A stretch of 64,000 nucleotides of DNA from Trichobilharzia regenti (GCA_944472135.2 OX235270.1:119923842-119987841); one strand, 5' to 3'; shown: positions 11,736 through 24,100, counted from the first letter of the stretch. A program made the numbers and translations. The notes: generated by a model from the sequence alone, not told the origin.

Positions 11736-13439
11736 TGTTATGATTGTTGTCAAGGCATTATGCACCTTATCTTACTAGTGGATACCAGTACTTGCCTTTC
11801 ACCTTATTATCTAGGATTCACAGTGGTGATGTCACTCTTGACACTTAGACTCATCACTCACCGTTATTAACTTTGTGACTTGGTAACGACATCTTTTACT
11901 TTTGCAGAACACGCCATTTATTATCAGCTTTTACTCGTCATTTCACAAGCCAGTTAAGTGTTCTTTTGAGCCCAGCGAAGTACATAACAGAAAATCATAA
12001 GTATGAACTGTAGACAACACACCATATCTGTCATTTAACTGACAGGAAAATTAATTAACTCTGTGATATGTGAAAAGGTGGCTTGTGGATACAATTCTCG
12101 GTAAGAATATCAGCAGTCAGTCGGTTTTGCCTAAAGATATCTGATAAGTCTCAAGTAGGATAAAACCGACAGTATTTTATTCTTATCCTATCCACAAGTA
12201 TATGTATAAATATATTTCATATTGCATTATGTTTTCTCACTTATACTTTAACGCATATGACTATGAAACATTTAAACAAATAGCTAGCGAATTATTTTAT
12301 GTTTTGGTATTTTTTAAATATTTCTTTGGAATCAGAATAAACGGAAGTAAACCAAAAGGACTGATAGATATTTATTGTCTTTAAGAGGCTGATTGATGCT
12401 CAGTTCTGTGGACATCTTTCTTCTCTAATTAAAGCTGATAACAAATATGATCGGTTAACCCTAAGTCAGATTGACACTTTTTCTATTCGACTGAACCTTG
12501 TAAATAATAATAGTAACTAATACATTTTCTGTCATTCAATTTCTTTATTTCTGACCCTTAATCAGGTTAAGCCATTTAATTAATTTATATGTATCGTAGA
12601 CACATTGAAACCTCTATAAACGACACTATTATGGTACAAAGAATCATTTGGTACATAAATAAATCTGTCTATTTGTAACGAATATTTGTATGGCCAAATA
12701 GTTCAATTAACTACACTTACGAAATAACACGTATTCAGTTGATTTGGATTAGTTCTGACCTTGACGTGTAACTTGAATATTATCCATTCTCACGTAATGA
12801 AACTAGTCATTATTACTATAATATTGTTAACATGTAGTACGTCATTTGTGTCATACACATAACTAACTCAAAACATCTCTTATTCATTTCTATGATTAGA
12901 TAAATGAGGAAGAGATATCTACATAGAATGTGATCAATATCATTTAGTTTCGATGTTTAAAGTCATGGTAGGATTATCCTCCACTGGGGTTCGAATAAAT
13001 TTGGCAAGTGAGACCATGGTAAAATGAGATGCACATCCTAAATCTCATCACTAACCACTAATAAGCAAATAGTATCAAGCACGATTTATGCATATTCTTA
13101 TTGTTGATGCTGATTAAATTCTATCCGTCAAGTTAGTCATGCAGTCGCCAAGCTAGATGACTGGCTACAGTGGAGCACTTGGAATTAGCATTGTATGTTT
13201 AGGCCCAATCTACTGAATAATCGATTCAGTTTAACAAAACCAATGATACTCTTTGTTAAAGCCATCAGTAAACAAGTGTTCGTGTGTTATTTTGTTTGGA
13301 AAATGCTGTCATCGATTCAAATAACTAGCAGAATTAAAATAGTTTGTTATAGAGTGGTGCAGTACATTACTTGTTTGTTTTCTCTTTTTTGGATTTATTA
13401 TTCAAGTTAATTTCCCTAACGATTCCGCATAAAGCAAAG
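11736..13439. other. AT-rich intergenic sequence
   Basis: No gene recognised. A B-box-like GGGTTCGAATA near 13000 is isolated and was not called. Confidence 0.55.
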
Positions 13440-13975
13440 CCTAAATTATGTCCCATTCATCCACTCAAGGTAAAACAAGTATTAGTACAAGGTCTTGCAG
13501 ATAGAATATGTAGACTCACAACAACACCAGAGGACCAGCGTAAAGAAATAAACGTCCTATTCAAAATGCTACTCGACAACAACTATCCAAAAGAACTTAT
13601 CAGAGATAATATCAAAAAGAGAAAAAAGAGGGTAAAACCAGAGAATGACAAGAAGGAGGATGGCAAAAAAAAACAACAACCACCATACCATACAAAAGTG
13701 GGACATCACAGGCGATTCAGAAAAACCTCAAAAAATATTAGGATTCGTACCACGTTTAAACAAACGAATCTAGTCAAAAATAAAATAAATCAACTAAAAG
13801 ATCCAATAGCAATGATAGATAAAAATAATGCAATCTACAAAATATCTTGCGCAGGGTGTTCGACTAAATATGTGGGTCGAACGTCCAGATCACTCAAAAC
13901 AAGAGTGAATGAACGTAAACGCCTAACTAAAGATCATCCCACAAGAACACAAGCTTAAAACAATTTAGACCTAGT
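13440..13975 (+). pseudogene. Penelope-like element, GIY-YIG nuclease region
   Basis: A 195-codon open frame (13371-13958) carries a lysine-rich linker and then AIYKISCAGCSTKYVGRTSRSLKTRVNE, a clear GIY-YIG core with its CxxC zinc knuckle-like pair. Upstream, ITTFKQTNL-like sequence fits the PLE linker. The frame ends shortly after the core and the RT is absent, so this is a fragment, though it is less damaged than its neighbours. Two PLE tails in opposite orientations follow immediately. Confidence 0.85.
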
Positions 13976-13984
13976 TTATATGTT

Positions 13985-14200
13985 TAAAATGGAAATTTTG
14001 ATGTGGTTGTGTTCTCTGAGCTGGATAGTTCATTTGCGAAGCTTTCATCGTCCTAATAGGCGACTTCAAATTGAAGTATGCGCTGAAGATTTCGCCTAGT
14101 AGGGCGATGAAGGCTTCGCAAATTAACTATCCAGCTCAGATAACACAACCACATGAAAATCATCCACCTGAGCTACAAATCTTCTCTATCATGTCTAAAA
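13985..14200. repeat. Palindromic pair of Penelope-like 3' tails
   Basis: Positions 13985-14068 hold a PLE tail on the minus strand, and 14069-14200 hold another on the plus strand. The two share GAAGCTTTCATCG / CGATGAAGGCTTCGC and the hospitable block ending in GAGAACACAACCACAT. The centre is CTTCAAATTGAAG. On the plus copy CTGAAGA (14083-14089) is followed by a 5-bp hairpin TCGCC-TAGTAG-GGCGA (14092-14107). Confidence 0.8.
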
Positions 14201-14636
14201 TGGAGATTAAATGTAAGCCAGTCAGCTGTTGCCACCTTAGTATGCACTGACTTCTTCAATTCAATTATCTAAGATTTTTATTCGCATGTAATGGTGAAAA
14301 TTACACCCATCTACTTCTATATTATCATTTTTCCATTAGTATTTCCAATATCACTGATTTCATTTCGTCTGAATAACCCTGAACACATGGTTATGCAACC
14401 GATTCTACTTATGCCTAAATACACCAATTTAATTTGTAGAATAATCTTCCCCTAACACTACACGAATGTTTGTATTTCGACCATAATTAATGTGTTCAAT
14501 TAATTAATTATTAGAACTCTAATTTCTTGTTTATAACTGGAACATTGTCTTTATCGCCAATATTTTATTCTACTGTTGATGTTAGGTAGTTGGAGGCAAT
14601 TGGCGGGAAGCTTTGAACCTAGGTTTCGCTCTAGTT

Positions 14637-14753
14637 GGTACTAGTCAGCAAGGCATATCTGCAACCTTGAAAGAACTCGTATCCCTTCTGAAATTCGGAC
14701 TTGCGTTACCCAATGCTGAAGTCAAAGATGTCACCACTGAGCTATTCGGGCTT
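14637..14753 (-). mobile_element. Second tRNA-derived SINE-like family
   Basis: The minus strand begins AGCCCGAATAGCTCAGTGG, with a good A-box (TAGCTCAGTGG), followed by a B-box-like AGTCCGAATTT and a non-tRNA body ending near ACTAGTACC. It is unrelated to the GCGTCGG family. A single copy was seen, so it is supported by the promoter boxes only. Confidence 0.5.
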
Positions 14754-15474
14754 GTGACTGACCTCCTGTAGGACTGTACTGGATACTTTGAGGCTTCCTG
14801 CCAACCATCTAACATCAACAATTCAAAGTGCACCATGATGGCGAGCTACCTAGATTGGCGGTCACATTGCAAACCTGACTGATAGAATTCGGTCTGCACC
14901 AAAGACAGGACTAGACACATCACACTAGTTACTGACTAGCGTTCACTCAAAGTTTTATTGTTATAAAGTGAACCAGCCATTGATTTAAAGCATAATAAAA
15001 TTCTGTTGCAGATATAATCGTGTATTCTCTTAAGCAGTTTGTGTAAGCCTGCTGAAAATCCTACAAAATAAAAGGAATTCACCTTTTCACAAAGAGCTCT
15101 TCTTGAGTCATGTGATAATTACAGTTTCTATTTAAGCCTATAGCAATAATAATTAGTAAAAATTCACATCAAATTATAACTATAAAAAACATTTTGCTGA
15201 ATTTCAAATAAGTAGTCATTTTAACTAATAATTATTCCTTTAGTAATTAAAAAAAGTAGTATCAACAACCTTCAAAGGTTGGCGTAATCAGGTATAGTTT
15301 CTGCAGAAACACATGACATACTTTTAACCTAAATTATAACTTTGTAATGAATGTAATGCAAAGTAAATCAAGATTCGACTGATTGAATGAATTTGTCCAA
15401 CAATGATGCATTAGCGCATGAGTATTGCGAATGGAGGCCAAACGTCTCTATCTGTTGGTACTTATCACTGAGGT

Positions 15475-15620
15475 GTTTTTTTTTCAATATCCAGGGAATT
15501 AATTTGCATTTAGAAATCTCTTATCTTATTGCTCAATATCGAAATCAAGGGTTTTATGAAAATATTCTTCAGGCTACTATTAAACCTTTTCGTTATCTCA
15601 TAAGTGCTTATGTAAATTGA
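15475..15620 (+). CDS. Possible terminal exon, unknown product
   Basis: A pyrimidine run TTTTTTTTTCAATATCCAG (15477-15495) precedes an open frame beginning GINLHLEISYLIAQYRNQGF and ending in a stop at 15620, about 41 codons. The acceptor and the ordinary amino-acid composition suggest a last exon. No family is recognised and no upstream exon was found. It may be chance. Confidence 0.25.
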
Positions 15621-15997
15621 GATTTACCGATTCATTTAATTTATGGTATTTCTTATTTCTCCAACTGATAGCTGCTCTTTTGAAATGGTAGTCAGCCTTT
15701 GTTATAACTGCACTGAATTAAGGTAAACCCCGTCGCCAATTTGTTATATCTGTAGGGGATTGAATGAAGACGTTTTCACCTTATTCTGTCTGCGCCTGAA
15801 CTAATCTGTCTATCTGCTCGTCGTACCTTCCGATTTAGTAAAGCACGCAAATATCAAAAGACAAAGGCTGGACTGTGACTGTGTATTGAAGTGACACAAC
15901 GACAAAGAAAGCCATGGTATTTATACATTTTACAACAATATGGACAGCTAACAGCATTTGAAATAATTGATCTTAATAGCCAATAACAAAGTGCGTG

Positions 15998-16263
15998 AGA
16001 GATGATAATATACCATATATACAAGATTAACAGTCACTACCAAAATGTGTGAGAATGATAATATACCATATATACAAGATTAACAGTCACTACCAAAATG
16101 TGTGAGAATGATAATATACCATATATACAAGATTAACAGTCACTACCAAAATGTGTGAGAATGATAATATACCATATATACAAGATTAACAGTCACTACC
16201 AAAATGTGTGAGAATGATAATATACCATATATACAAGATTAAACAGTCAATACCAAAATATGT
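15998..16263 (+). repeat. 53-bp tandem repeat, five units
   Basis: Units start at about 15998, 16051, 16104, 16157 and 16210, each beginning GAGAATGATAATATACC and ending CCAAAATGTGT. The three middle units look identical; the first and last carry small differences. This is a minisatellite of recent expansion. Confidence 0.97.
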
Positions 16264-16963
16264 GGGATCCTATCAGCCTTGAACATTGTAATGACCCAAA
16301 AAGCCACACTAGCTGAAACTAATGCTCTTGCATTTGGACCGTTTGGATAGCGGTTAGACTGAAAGCATTTACTTTCATACAATAAGTTGTCTTTACTATC
16401 TTGCGGATCTGTGAATGAAGTTGTACTGCTGAATAATAGAGAGGTAACAGCAGTAAGGTGTTTCTCTCTTATGACCAGCAAGCCAGCTATGCTTCCCCTT
16501 CTCTGAGAATACAGGGGGAATAGAAAAGGTTTACCCCGAAAACTGCACATCCAAACAAACTTTGTGACGGTCTTTAGCCGATGGCAAGATCATAACATGG
16601 ACAGATATCCAACAAACCTATTCAAATAGACAGTTGTCCTTTGGGGGTCATGTAACAATAACTCTGCTTCTGTTTCAGGTATTCCGCGAAAAAAATCTAT
16701 TTCCACCTTTTGGGCAGCTGGGAAGAAATAACTGCCCATATATATGTATATATAAGCACACAAAACTTTCCTGATCATCACCCAAACTTATTGTTTCGAA
16801 ACACTGCAATATGCATTTCAGCCAGTTTTGAAGTATGAACTGTGAGTCCCTGTCTGATAAGGAAAGAATAAGCAGAACCAGATCTTAATTCGCAAAATGT
16901 CGACTGATAGTTATTGTGAGAATAATCTTGAATACAATCTCTTACAGGGTTATGTGTTCTCAT
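16264..16963 (-). other. Unassigned region with three consecutive minus-strand ORFs
   Basis: ORFs of 61, 63 and 103 codons (16778-16963, 16590-16781, 16239-16550) lie in succession on the minus strand next to the 53-bp repeat. The third is rich in serine and arginine and ends with ASVAFWVITMFKADRIPH. No family is recognised. They could be exons or relics of a mobile element; the second includes a (TA)-rich stretch encoding YIYIYM and is suspect. Confidence 0.25.
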
Positions 16964-17139
16964 TAGTTGTGAATGGTTTCAAGGGATAAAAATGTGTAAA
17001 CAAAGACTCTCTGCTAGGTTTCATTGTTCGTAGTGGTTCATTAACTCTAACGTGGATTACTAAAAGAAACCGAAGTTTTAAAGCATTTCTACACCTGATG
17101 ATTTTTGTCTCTATGCTGGTTTACAAAATCTACATAAGA

Positions 17140-18060
17140 CTCTTACACCTCTGTTCAACGTATGATAGAAGAAATGGATGAATGATGAAATCAAGAAAAA
17201 AACAACAAAAAACCGGAAATTCAAAGACGTGAGACATCTTTCTTGACAAAGAAGAAACTACACGAACCTTAAATTCATTGAAGACTCAGTTTCTAATATC
17301 TTTAAAAGAAGCATTTCAAAATCTTTGGGAAGAATAATCTTTGGAGCAGTACTAGGAATAGTGTTCTCCAGTTATCCAATGGTCAACAGAAGCCTGAGAT
17401 ACAGGATCTTGGATGTAACCACTTCTGTGCTCATGTATAAGTTCACTCTTTCCTGTAAATTCAGGTATATTGGTCACTCCATGAGTAACCTGTCCAAGAG
17501 GATTCAAGCGCCTTATCCAAAAAGATTGCAGAAAGTTAACAGTGACTCCATAAGGAGTGCAATAAGTGGACACCTTGTCAACACTAACCATTCTATCTCA
17601 AAAAAGTTCTCCTTCAAAGTGATCTGCAAAGTGAATACCAAGCTGCCACAGACAATCTGCCTTCACACCTCTGCATAGAAAAAATAATTATTCAGTCGTT
17701 TCTATTGTCATGCTAATGGCCTTTTTGTTTTAAGCCAATTCTTTACCTCTTTGATATAAGTATAAAACTTTAACACTGTGGTAGAGTATAACTCTAATTC
17801 TTCTATTTTTTCGAAATCTTACGTAATTTCACATTTCCCAGTTAAAAATTATTCATCCAATGATTGTACTCATTAAATGAATCCACTGCCCATATTCAAT
17901 TTCTCTTATACACTGATTAACGTTAGCAACTGTGTTTATCACTGTTCATCTCTATTTCCTATCCTCTTTTATGAAAACTGTACATAAATGCGATTGTACG
18001 GCTAAAGAAAATGAATCGGCTTGGAAGAGCCTCTTCACTGAACTTACTGTTTTGTTTTCA
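17140..18060 (+). pseudogene. Penelope-like element, RT C-terminus to GIY-YIG, with 3' UTR
   Basis: The plus strand gives a frame-broken FLTKKKLHEP...RIIFGAVLGIVFSSYP region. It is followed by MYKFTLSCKFRYIGHSMSNL and SKRIQ, a GIY-YIG core homologous to PLE-1 (both share LRIVFSS before it). The 3' UTR is CT-rich and ends near 18060 in ATGCGATTGTACGGC plus a short hairpin-containing block. That block also occurs at 1820-1880 and 27070-27130. The element lacks its RT core and is inactive. Confidence 0.8.
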
Positions 18061-19597
18061 TTCATGCCTCAATAAATATTATTCATGATAAAATAAAGGC
18101 GTAACTTACTGTTAGGTGGTAAGTTAGTTCAAGTAAACTCTTGTCCCTTCTGTTTTGGTTTTACTTCCCAACAAACAATTATATCATGTCTAGAACTGAA
18201 CAGTCACTATAAGATTCGAATCGGTGGTGCCTGAATTACTCGTCTGGTACTGTACCACATGAATTAAGAGATCCAGCTAATATCCAAGCCATCACTATTG
18301 AGAAATCACGGAGCGTAATGCTCAAACATCATCCGAAGGAATAATGCAATACTGTCCGTTGATAATCACGCATACTGCCAAATTAGACCTACTTCTTACA
18401 GTTTCTAGTAAATACTGAATTAGAAATAATGAAGCAGGTTGTCAACTGATAGTGACTCTATCTGAGTTGGTAGACTGTATTTTTTTTTTTTTTTTGACAT
18501 AACTGGTTAGCAGTTAGACCTTGTAGGTCAGTTTTTAGAGCTCTGGGATGCTAATTCAATATCCTGTGGTGACTGAAACTTTTACTCCACCTTTAATCAT
18601 CGCCCACTACACCAACAACAGTCTACCATTATAGTTTTACTATGAATACCTGAAATTATTTTAGTAGGTATTGAACAAATAAAATATACGAAAGCATGTG
18701 TAACAAAGAATTAGTGGCATCAGTGGATTAAGCAGTTAATATAAGCCGATCCTTAGTTACCTTTGCCTGTTCTTATTTAGTAAAATATAGGTTATCTTGA
18801 TCAAATAAAGTCTATTTTTCATTTGCCTTAAATAATATTATTTTGTAGTCTCAGTCAGGAAAATAGAAAGGAATATAAGAAACAAAAGATAATCTGTAGA
18901 CTGTACAGGGAAGTAGAAATCATGTTTGTAGCATTTAATATGCCGACTGTATTGAAACAGAAAATCCAATGGAAATTCGAAGTTATCAGTTCACCAGTCT
19001 TGCTAGTTGAATAAACTACCATCACTAGGCTTACTGAATTCTTAGAAGAGATCGTTAACTGGTCAGCTATCTCTTAGTGAATATACAGCACAGGTGTCAC
19101 TCTTTAATATTCTTGAGATTAGTGTACAAATGACCTAAATTTTAACCTAGTTTTAATGTAAAACACCTCAAAGATCTCATTTTGCTTTAGAATATGAATA
19201 GAAAGTGATAGCGTTATGTGCCTAAGTATGCAGTTAAATGGAAGAGGTGAAAGATTTCACAAATGTTCTTGGACATTCTAATATCCTCTAAGATGACAGA
19301 AAATAATTAACTCGAAAAAAATGTCAATTAAGTTATATTATGAGAAGATGAGAGGAAAAAAGAGATCACATGAAATGAATGAAATCTAAAATTTTTAGTC
19401 GGTGATTGTAATGCTATACAGGAGAAGATATAACTATGGCTGTAATGTAGAATGAAAATAAATAAAATTAGAATTGTGTATGTATCTGGCATGAATTCAA
19501 CAAAAAGCTGAATTTCAGGCGAAATTCGTAATCCCTATCCCTAAGTCTCATTAGCATTATATATACAAGATGCAGTAGTTTGTAAATTCTGACTGAC
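18061..19597. other. AT-rich intergenic sequence
   Basis: A poly-T run of about 17 bases lies at 18480-18496. No gene or named repeat was found. Confidence 0.6.
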
Positions 19598-19690
19598 CAC
19601 AATTCACAAAACCTTTTTTCCCTTAACATCATAAAGGTATAACTCCACTGTGCATAAAATTTTATTTTGATAAAATCACACAGTGTTATA
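19598..19690 (-). repeat. Inverted Penelope-like tail at the 5' edge of the 19.7-kb copy
   Basis: The reverse complement of 19655-19687 (CACTGTGTGATTTTATC...) matches the tail of the same element at 20397-20437 with about two mismatches. Weaker similarity continues outward (GAGTT block). The element is thus bounded by an inverted copy of its tail. Confidence 0.75.
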
Positions 19691-20490
19691 CATTCAAACC
19701 TACAGACTCTCTGAGAGACAAGCTCTTTAGGCAAAAGGACCCGGTGGACCCAGTTAAACAAAATAATATTATTTACAAAATACCTTGCAATGACTGTGAG
19801 TTAAGTTAACTACATAGGTCAAACTAATAGATTGGGAGTGATCAGATTATCAGAACATACGAAACTAGCCACGGTTAGAATGACTGTTCCCATGAAGATA
19901 AGTAATTTGGAAAAAAGCTCAGCACTGCATTGTACTGCATGCATTAACACACAGCCACACTCGAAATTCTAAAATGTAATATATGCAGCTAAAGAGGGAG
20001 ATTGATTGCTGAATCCTGGTTCATCGAGTCTACATCCAACACGTGCAACAGAAATGACTCAATGCAAATACCAGAAATATGGAAGATATTACTACCAGTC
20101 ATACCAGAGAAGGATAATAAATAATGTTAAAATGTAATCAATTCATATTATAACATTCTAACAAGTTACTTATTTTTATTATTAAGACATCTTGTTTCTC
20201 ATATTACTGTATTTTATTGATAACACTAACATTATTTCCGAATGCACTTTATCTTAGATTGATTTCGTTCAAATGTCTAGTCGATTTTTACTCATGTTTT
20301 TAAATGAAGTTAGAAATTTTTCTATGTATCTTGACATGATTATGAGCAATAATTTGTACTCGAAACGTCATCAGTAAATATTACTGTATAACGAGCACTG
20401 TGTGTTTTTATCAAAATAAAATTTTATCCATAATAGAGTTGCACTTTACCACAATGCCCAAGTTTTTTACTTATATCATAAAGCTAATAT
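19691..20490 (+). pseudogene. Penelope-like element, GIY-YIG region and 3' tail
   Basis: After a short LQTL..ETSSLG region the plus strand reads a disrupted IIYKIPCNDCELS core, then NYIGQTNRLGVIRLSEHTKLATVRM, a GIY-YIG nuclease. The 3' UTR ends with GAGCA-loop-TACTC followed by GAAACGTC (20344-20369), a hammerhead-like element, and ACCACAATGCCCAAG. A stop inside the core and the missing RT make it a relic. A close relative lies at 37.3-37.9 kb. Confidence 0.82.
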
Positions 20491-21104
20491 TTACGCCCAG
20501 GCGCACTACTGCAGTTTATCTGACAGTTAACTCGTTAATCTTCTGATTACTGCTATGGGATGATAAAAAATACAACGGAAGCAGTCAGGAAGTCTCAAGG
20601 TATTACTGTATCATCCTTTGTAATTCACCCATATCCAGATTCAAATATGCGATCTCCTAGATTCTAAAAATGGCCGTCAAGAATGGCGACAAAACTGCGG
20701 CTTACGCATACTACTGATTGATTGATTGATTGATTGATTGATATGGGTTTTTGAAAATCATTCACATCAAACAGTAGAGCTGGCTTGCCAGACTGAACTG
20801 GTGTGAAGACTGCAGACAACTCCGCTTTGGGGGAGATGAGAGTATCAGTTGTGTACCCGGTTCAGAGACCCTAATTACTTCAAACCACTCCATTTAGGGA
20901 TATCTGCTTCGGTAAATTGACAAAAAATAGAAACAAATAGTCATTTTTAAAATTGCACAGTTCCAGGCGAAATGTCGTTACAGTTTCCTTTTAAGACAGG
21001 AAGCACTCAGATACTAATGCTTAATAAAGTCACAAAACAGAAAGTCAAGTTATCCAGTTGTCTAAAGCATCGTCGACAACTCCGTTAAAACACAGTATAT
21101 ATAT
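20491..21104. other. Intergenic sequence with a (TGAT)n microsatellite
   Basis: The microsatellite spans 20714-20742. The remainder is featureless to me. Confidence 0.65.
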
Positions 21105-24100
21105 TATATCCTTTAATTCCTGGAGGAACATAGGGCTTCAGCTGCGCACCTCCATTGCCTTCTGTTTTCTGCCAACTTTTTCACCTCGCTCCAAGTCTGC
21201 CCACATGCTTTCATCTCCTCCTCGCATGACCTCCTCCAAGTCACCCTTGGACGACCAACTCGCCGCTTCCCTTTCGGGTTCCACTCGAGGGCTTGTCTAG
21301 TGATGTCACTTGATGGTTTCCTCAGAGTATGGCCAATCCATCTCCATTTCTTCCTGCCTATTTGTTTCACAATCGGTTCCTGGTTGGTTCGCTCCCAGAG
21401 ATCTTTGTTGCTGATCTTTTCTGGCCATCTGATCTTGAGTATTGAGCGAAGACAACTGTTGATGAAGGTCTGAAGTTTGTTTGAGATGCTCTTTATGACT
21501 CGCCAAGTCTCTGATCCGTATAGTAGCACTGACTTTACATTGGAGTTGAAAATCCGGATCTTATTTTTGATGCTGAGTGCTGTTGACCTCCACACAGATT
21601 TGAGAGTAATGAAAGCTTGTCTTGCTTTTCCGATTCTGGCTTTGATGTCCTCGTCAGTTCCGCCTGTAGTTGAGACGATGCTTCCCAGGTAGGTGAAGGA
21701 GGTTGTTTCTTTCAGGTTCCTCCCATTTATGCGCTGATTGTTGTCTGTTGTTGTTGCTGTTTGGTGTTGGCCAGGAATCTTCATCACCTCTGTTTTCTCT
21801 ATGTTCACCTGAAGTCCTATCTTTGATGCTTCTTCTGCCAACTTGTTGCTTTTCACTTGCATATCTTCCAGTTTGTGGGAAATCAGACATATATCATCGG
21901 CGAAGTCCAGATCCTCCAAGTCTTTTGTGTGAGTCCATTTTATGCCTGTTTCCTCGTTGTCCGTTGTCTGTCGCATTATCCAATCTATTGCAATCAGGAA
22001 GATCATTGGTGATAGTAGACAGCCTTGTCTCACTCCCGTCCTCACTTCGAAGGCTTCCGTAAGTTTCCCGTTGTGGATTACTTGGCATGCAGCATTGTCG
22101 TATAACTGTTGGATGAGATGTATAATTGTCGATGGGACCCCGTAGTAGCGAAGTAGTTGCCAAATGACCTCTCGATCGACGCTGTCGAAGGCCTTTTCAA
22201 AGTCGATGAAGTTGAGATAGAGAGGTGACTGCCATTCCAAGCTTTGTTCAATGATGATCCGTAGAGTGGCGATTTGATCAATACATGATTTGTTTCTCCT
22301 GAATCCAGCCTGTTCCGGTCGAAGTTTTTCATCCAGGGCTTGTTTGATTCTCTCCAGGATGATGCGGCTTAGTATTTTGCTTGGAATGGACAGAAGCATA
22401 ATTCCACGCCAGTTTTTACATTGACTTAAGTCTCCTTTCTTTGGTAGTTTGAATAAGTATCCTTTCTTCCAATCCTCGGGTACTTTGCCCTCTTTCCACA
22501 CCTTCTCCAGTAGTGGTGTCATCAAGTCCGCTGTTGTCTCTGGGTCTATTTTCAAAGCTTCTGCTGGGATTCCATCTGGTCCTGCTCTTTTTCCAGCTTT
22601 TAGCATCTTGATTGCATTCAGGACTTCTGATTTCGTCGGGGGGTCAATGTTCACTGGTAGTTCTGCTTCCGTTGTTGGTATTGTTGGGCGCGTTGTAGGT
22701 GGCGGACGATTTAGAAGTCTTTTGAAGTGTTCAGCCCAGTGCTTTCTCTGTTCCACCTCTTTGGTGATTGACTTTCCATTGTCGTCCTTTATTGGCTTAA
22801 TCTGTGTCGAACGTTTGCCCGATAGGTGCCTAGTTGTTTGGTAGAGTGTGGCGAGGTCTCCTTTGCCTGCAGCTTGTTCTGCTTCGTTTGCCATGGTTTC
22901 ATAATATTTTCTTTTGTCTTCCCTGGCACTCTTCTTCACTCTTTTGTTCAGTGTATTGTAGCTTGCATTCAGCTCCTGTTTTTGTTGCTCGTCAGTGCAC
23001 TGGATAATCTTTTGTTTCACTGTCCTTCTCTCTTCTATTAGTTTCCAAGTGTCCGTAGTGAGCCACTGTTTGTCCTGTCTCTTCTTTCTGCCTAGAACTT
23101 CCATGCAGGTTTGGCTCCACACCGTTTTCAAGTTGTTCCAGTGCTTTTCGACGCCGACCTCTTCGCTGGTGTTGATTTGTGTCTCGGCTTTGTCCTTTAT
23201 GCTTGCAATGAAGATGTCCTTTGTAGCCTGGTCCTTCAGCTTTTGAGTGTTGAACTTGGCTTGTGGTCTATCTGCAGCTCCTGATTCCCTGAAAGCTTTT
23301 AATTTGATTTGGATTGTCCCTTGTACGAGATAGTGGTCTGAGCCAACGTCTGCTCCTCTTCTTGCTTTTGTGTCCAGTAGGCTGCGCCTCCACTTCCTTG
23401 AGATTGAGATGAAGTCGATTTGGTTTTTGGTTTGCCCGTCTGGTGACACCCATGTAGCCTTGTGGATATCTTTGTGCTTGTATACACTGCCACCAATCAC
23501 TAGTTCGTTGAAGGCGCAGAAGTCGGCGAAGAGTTCTCCATTTTCATTCATTTCTCCGAGAGCTTCTCTACCCATGATGAGTTCCCTTCCTGTGTTGTCT
23601 GGTCCCAGTTTGGCGTTCATGTCTCCCATTAGTATTTTCATGTCGCCAGCTGGAGTATTGTCCATTGTTGCCTGTAGTTGTCTGTAGAATTCTTCTTTCT
23701 TTTCGAGGTCTGCGTTGTTTGTGGGTGCATAACATTGTATGATTGACACTTTCCTTCCTTTGGAGTTGAATCTGGCGGTCATTATCCTGGACGAGATCGC
23801 CTCCCATTGTATCAGGGCTTTCGTTGCCGTTGGTGACATCATGATAGCCACGCCCTCGGTGTGCGTGTGGTTATCTTCTGGGTGACCGGAGTAGATCACT
23901 GACTCACCCGTTGACAATTTGGTGAGTCCATTCCCATTCCATCTGCTTTCACATATTCCCAGCACTTGGATTCCGTATCTTTTCATCTCGTTTGCGTACA
24001 TTGTTCGGACGTTCCATGTCCCCACACAGACTTTTTCTTTTGGTGCAAAGAGGTTCATTGTGCTGAAGTTTCTGTAGCAATTTTGTTTACAGGGTGGGGT

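Noticed and set aside
12990..13030. B-box-like GGGGTTCGAATAA
   Set aside because: No A-box at a suitable distance on either side.
19468..19761. 97-codon minus ORF
   Set aside because: It overlaps the inverted tail and the start of a plus-strand Penelope relic and has no features of its own.
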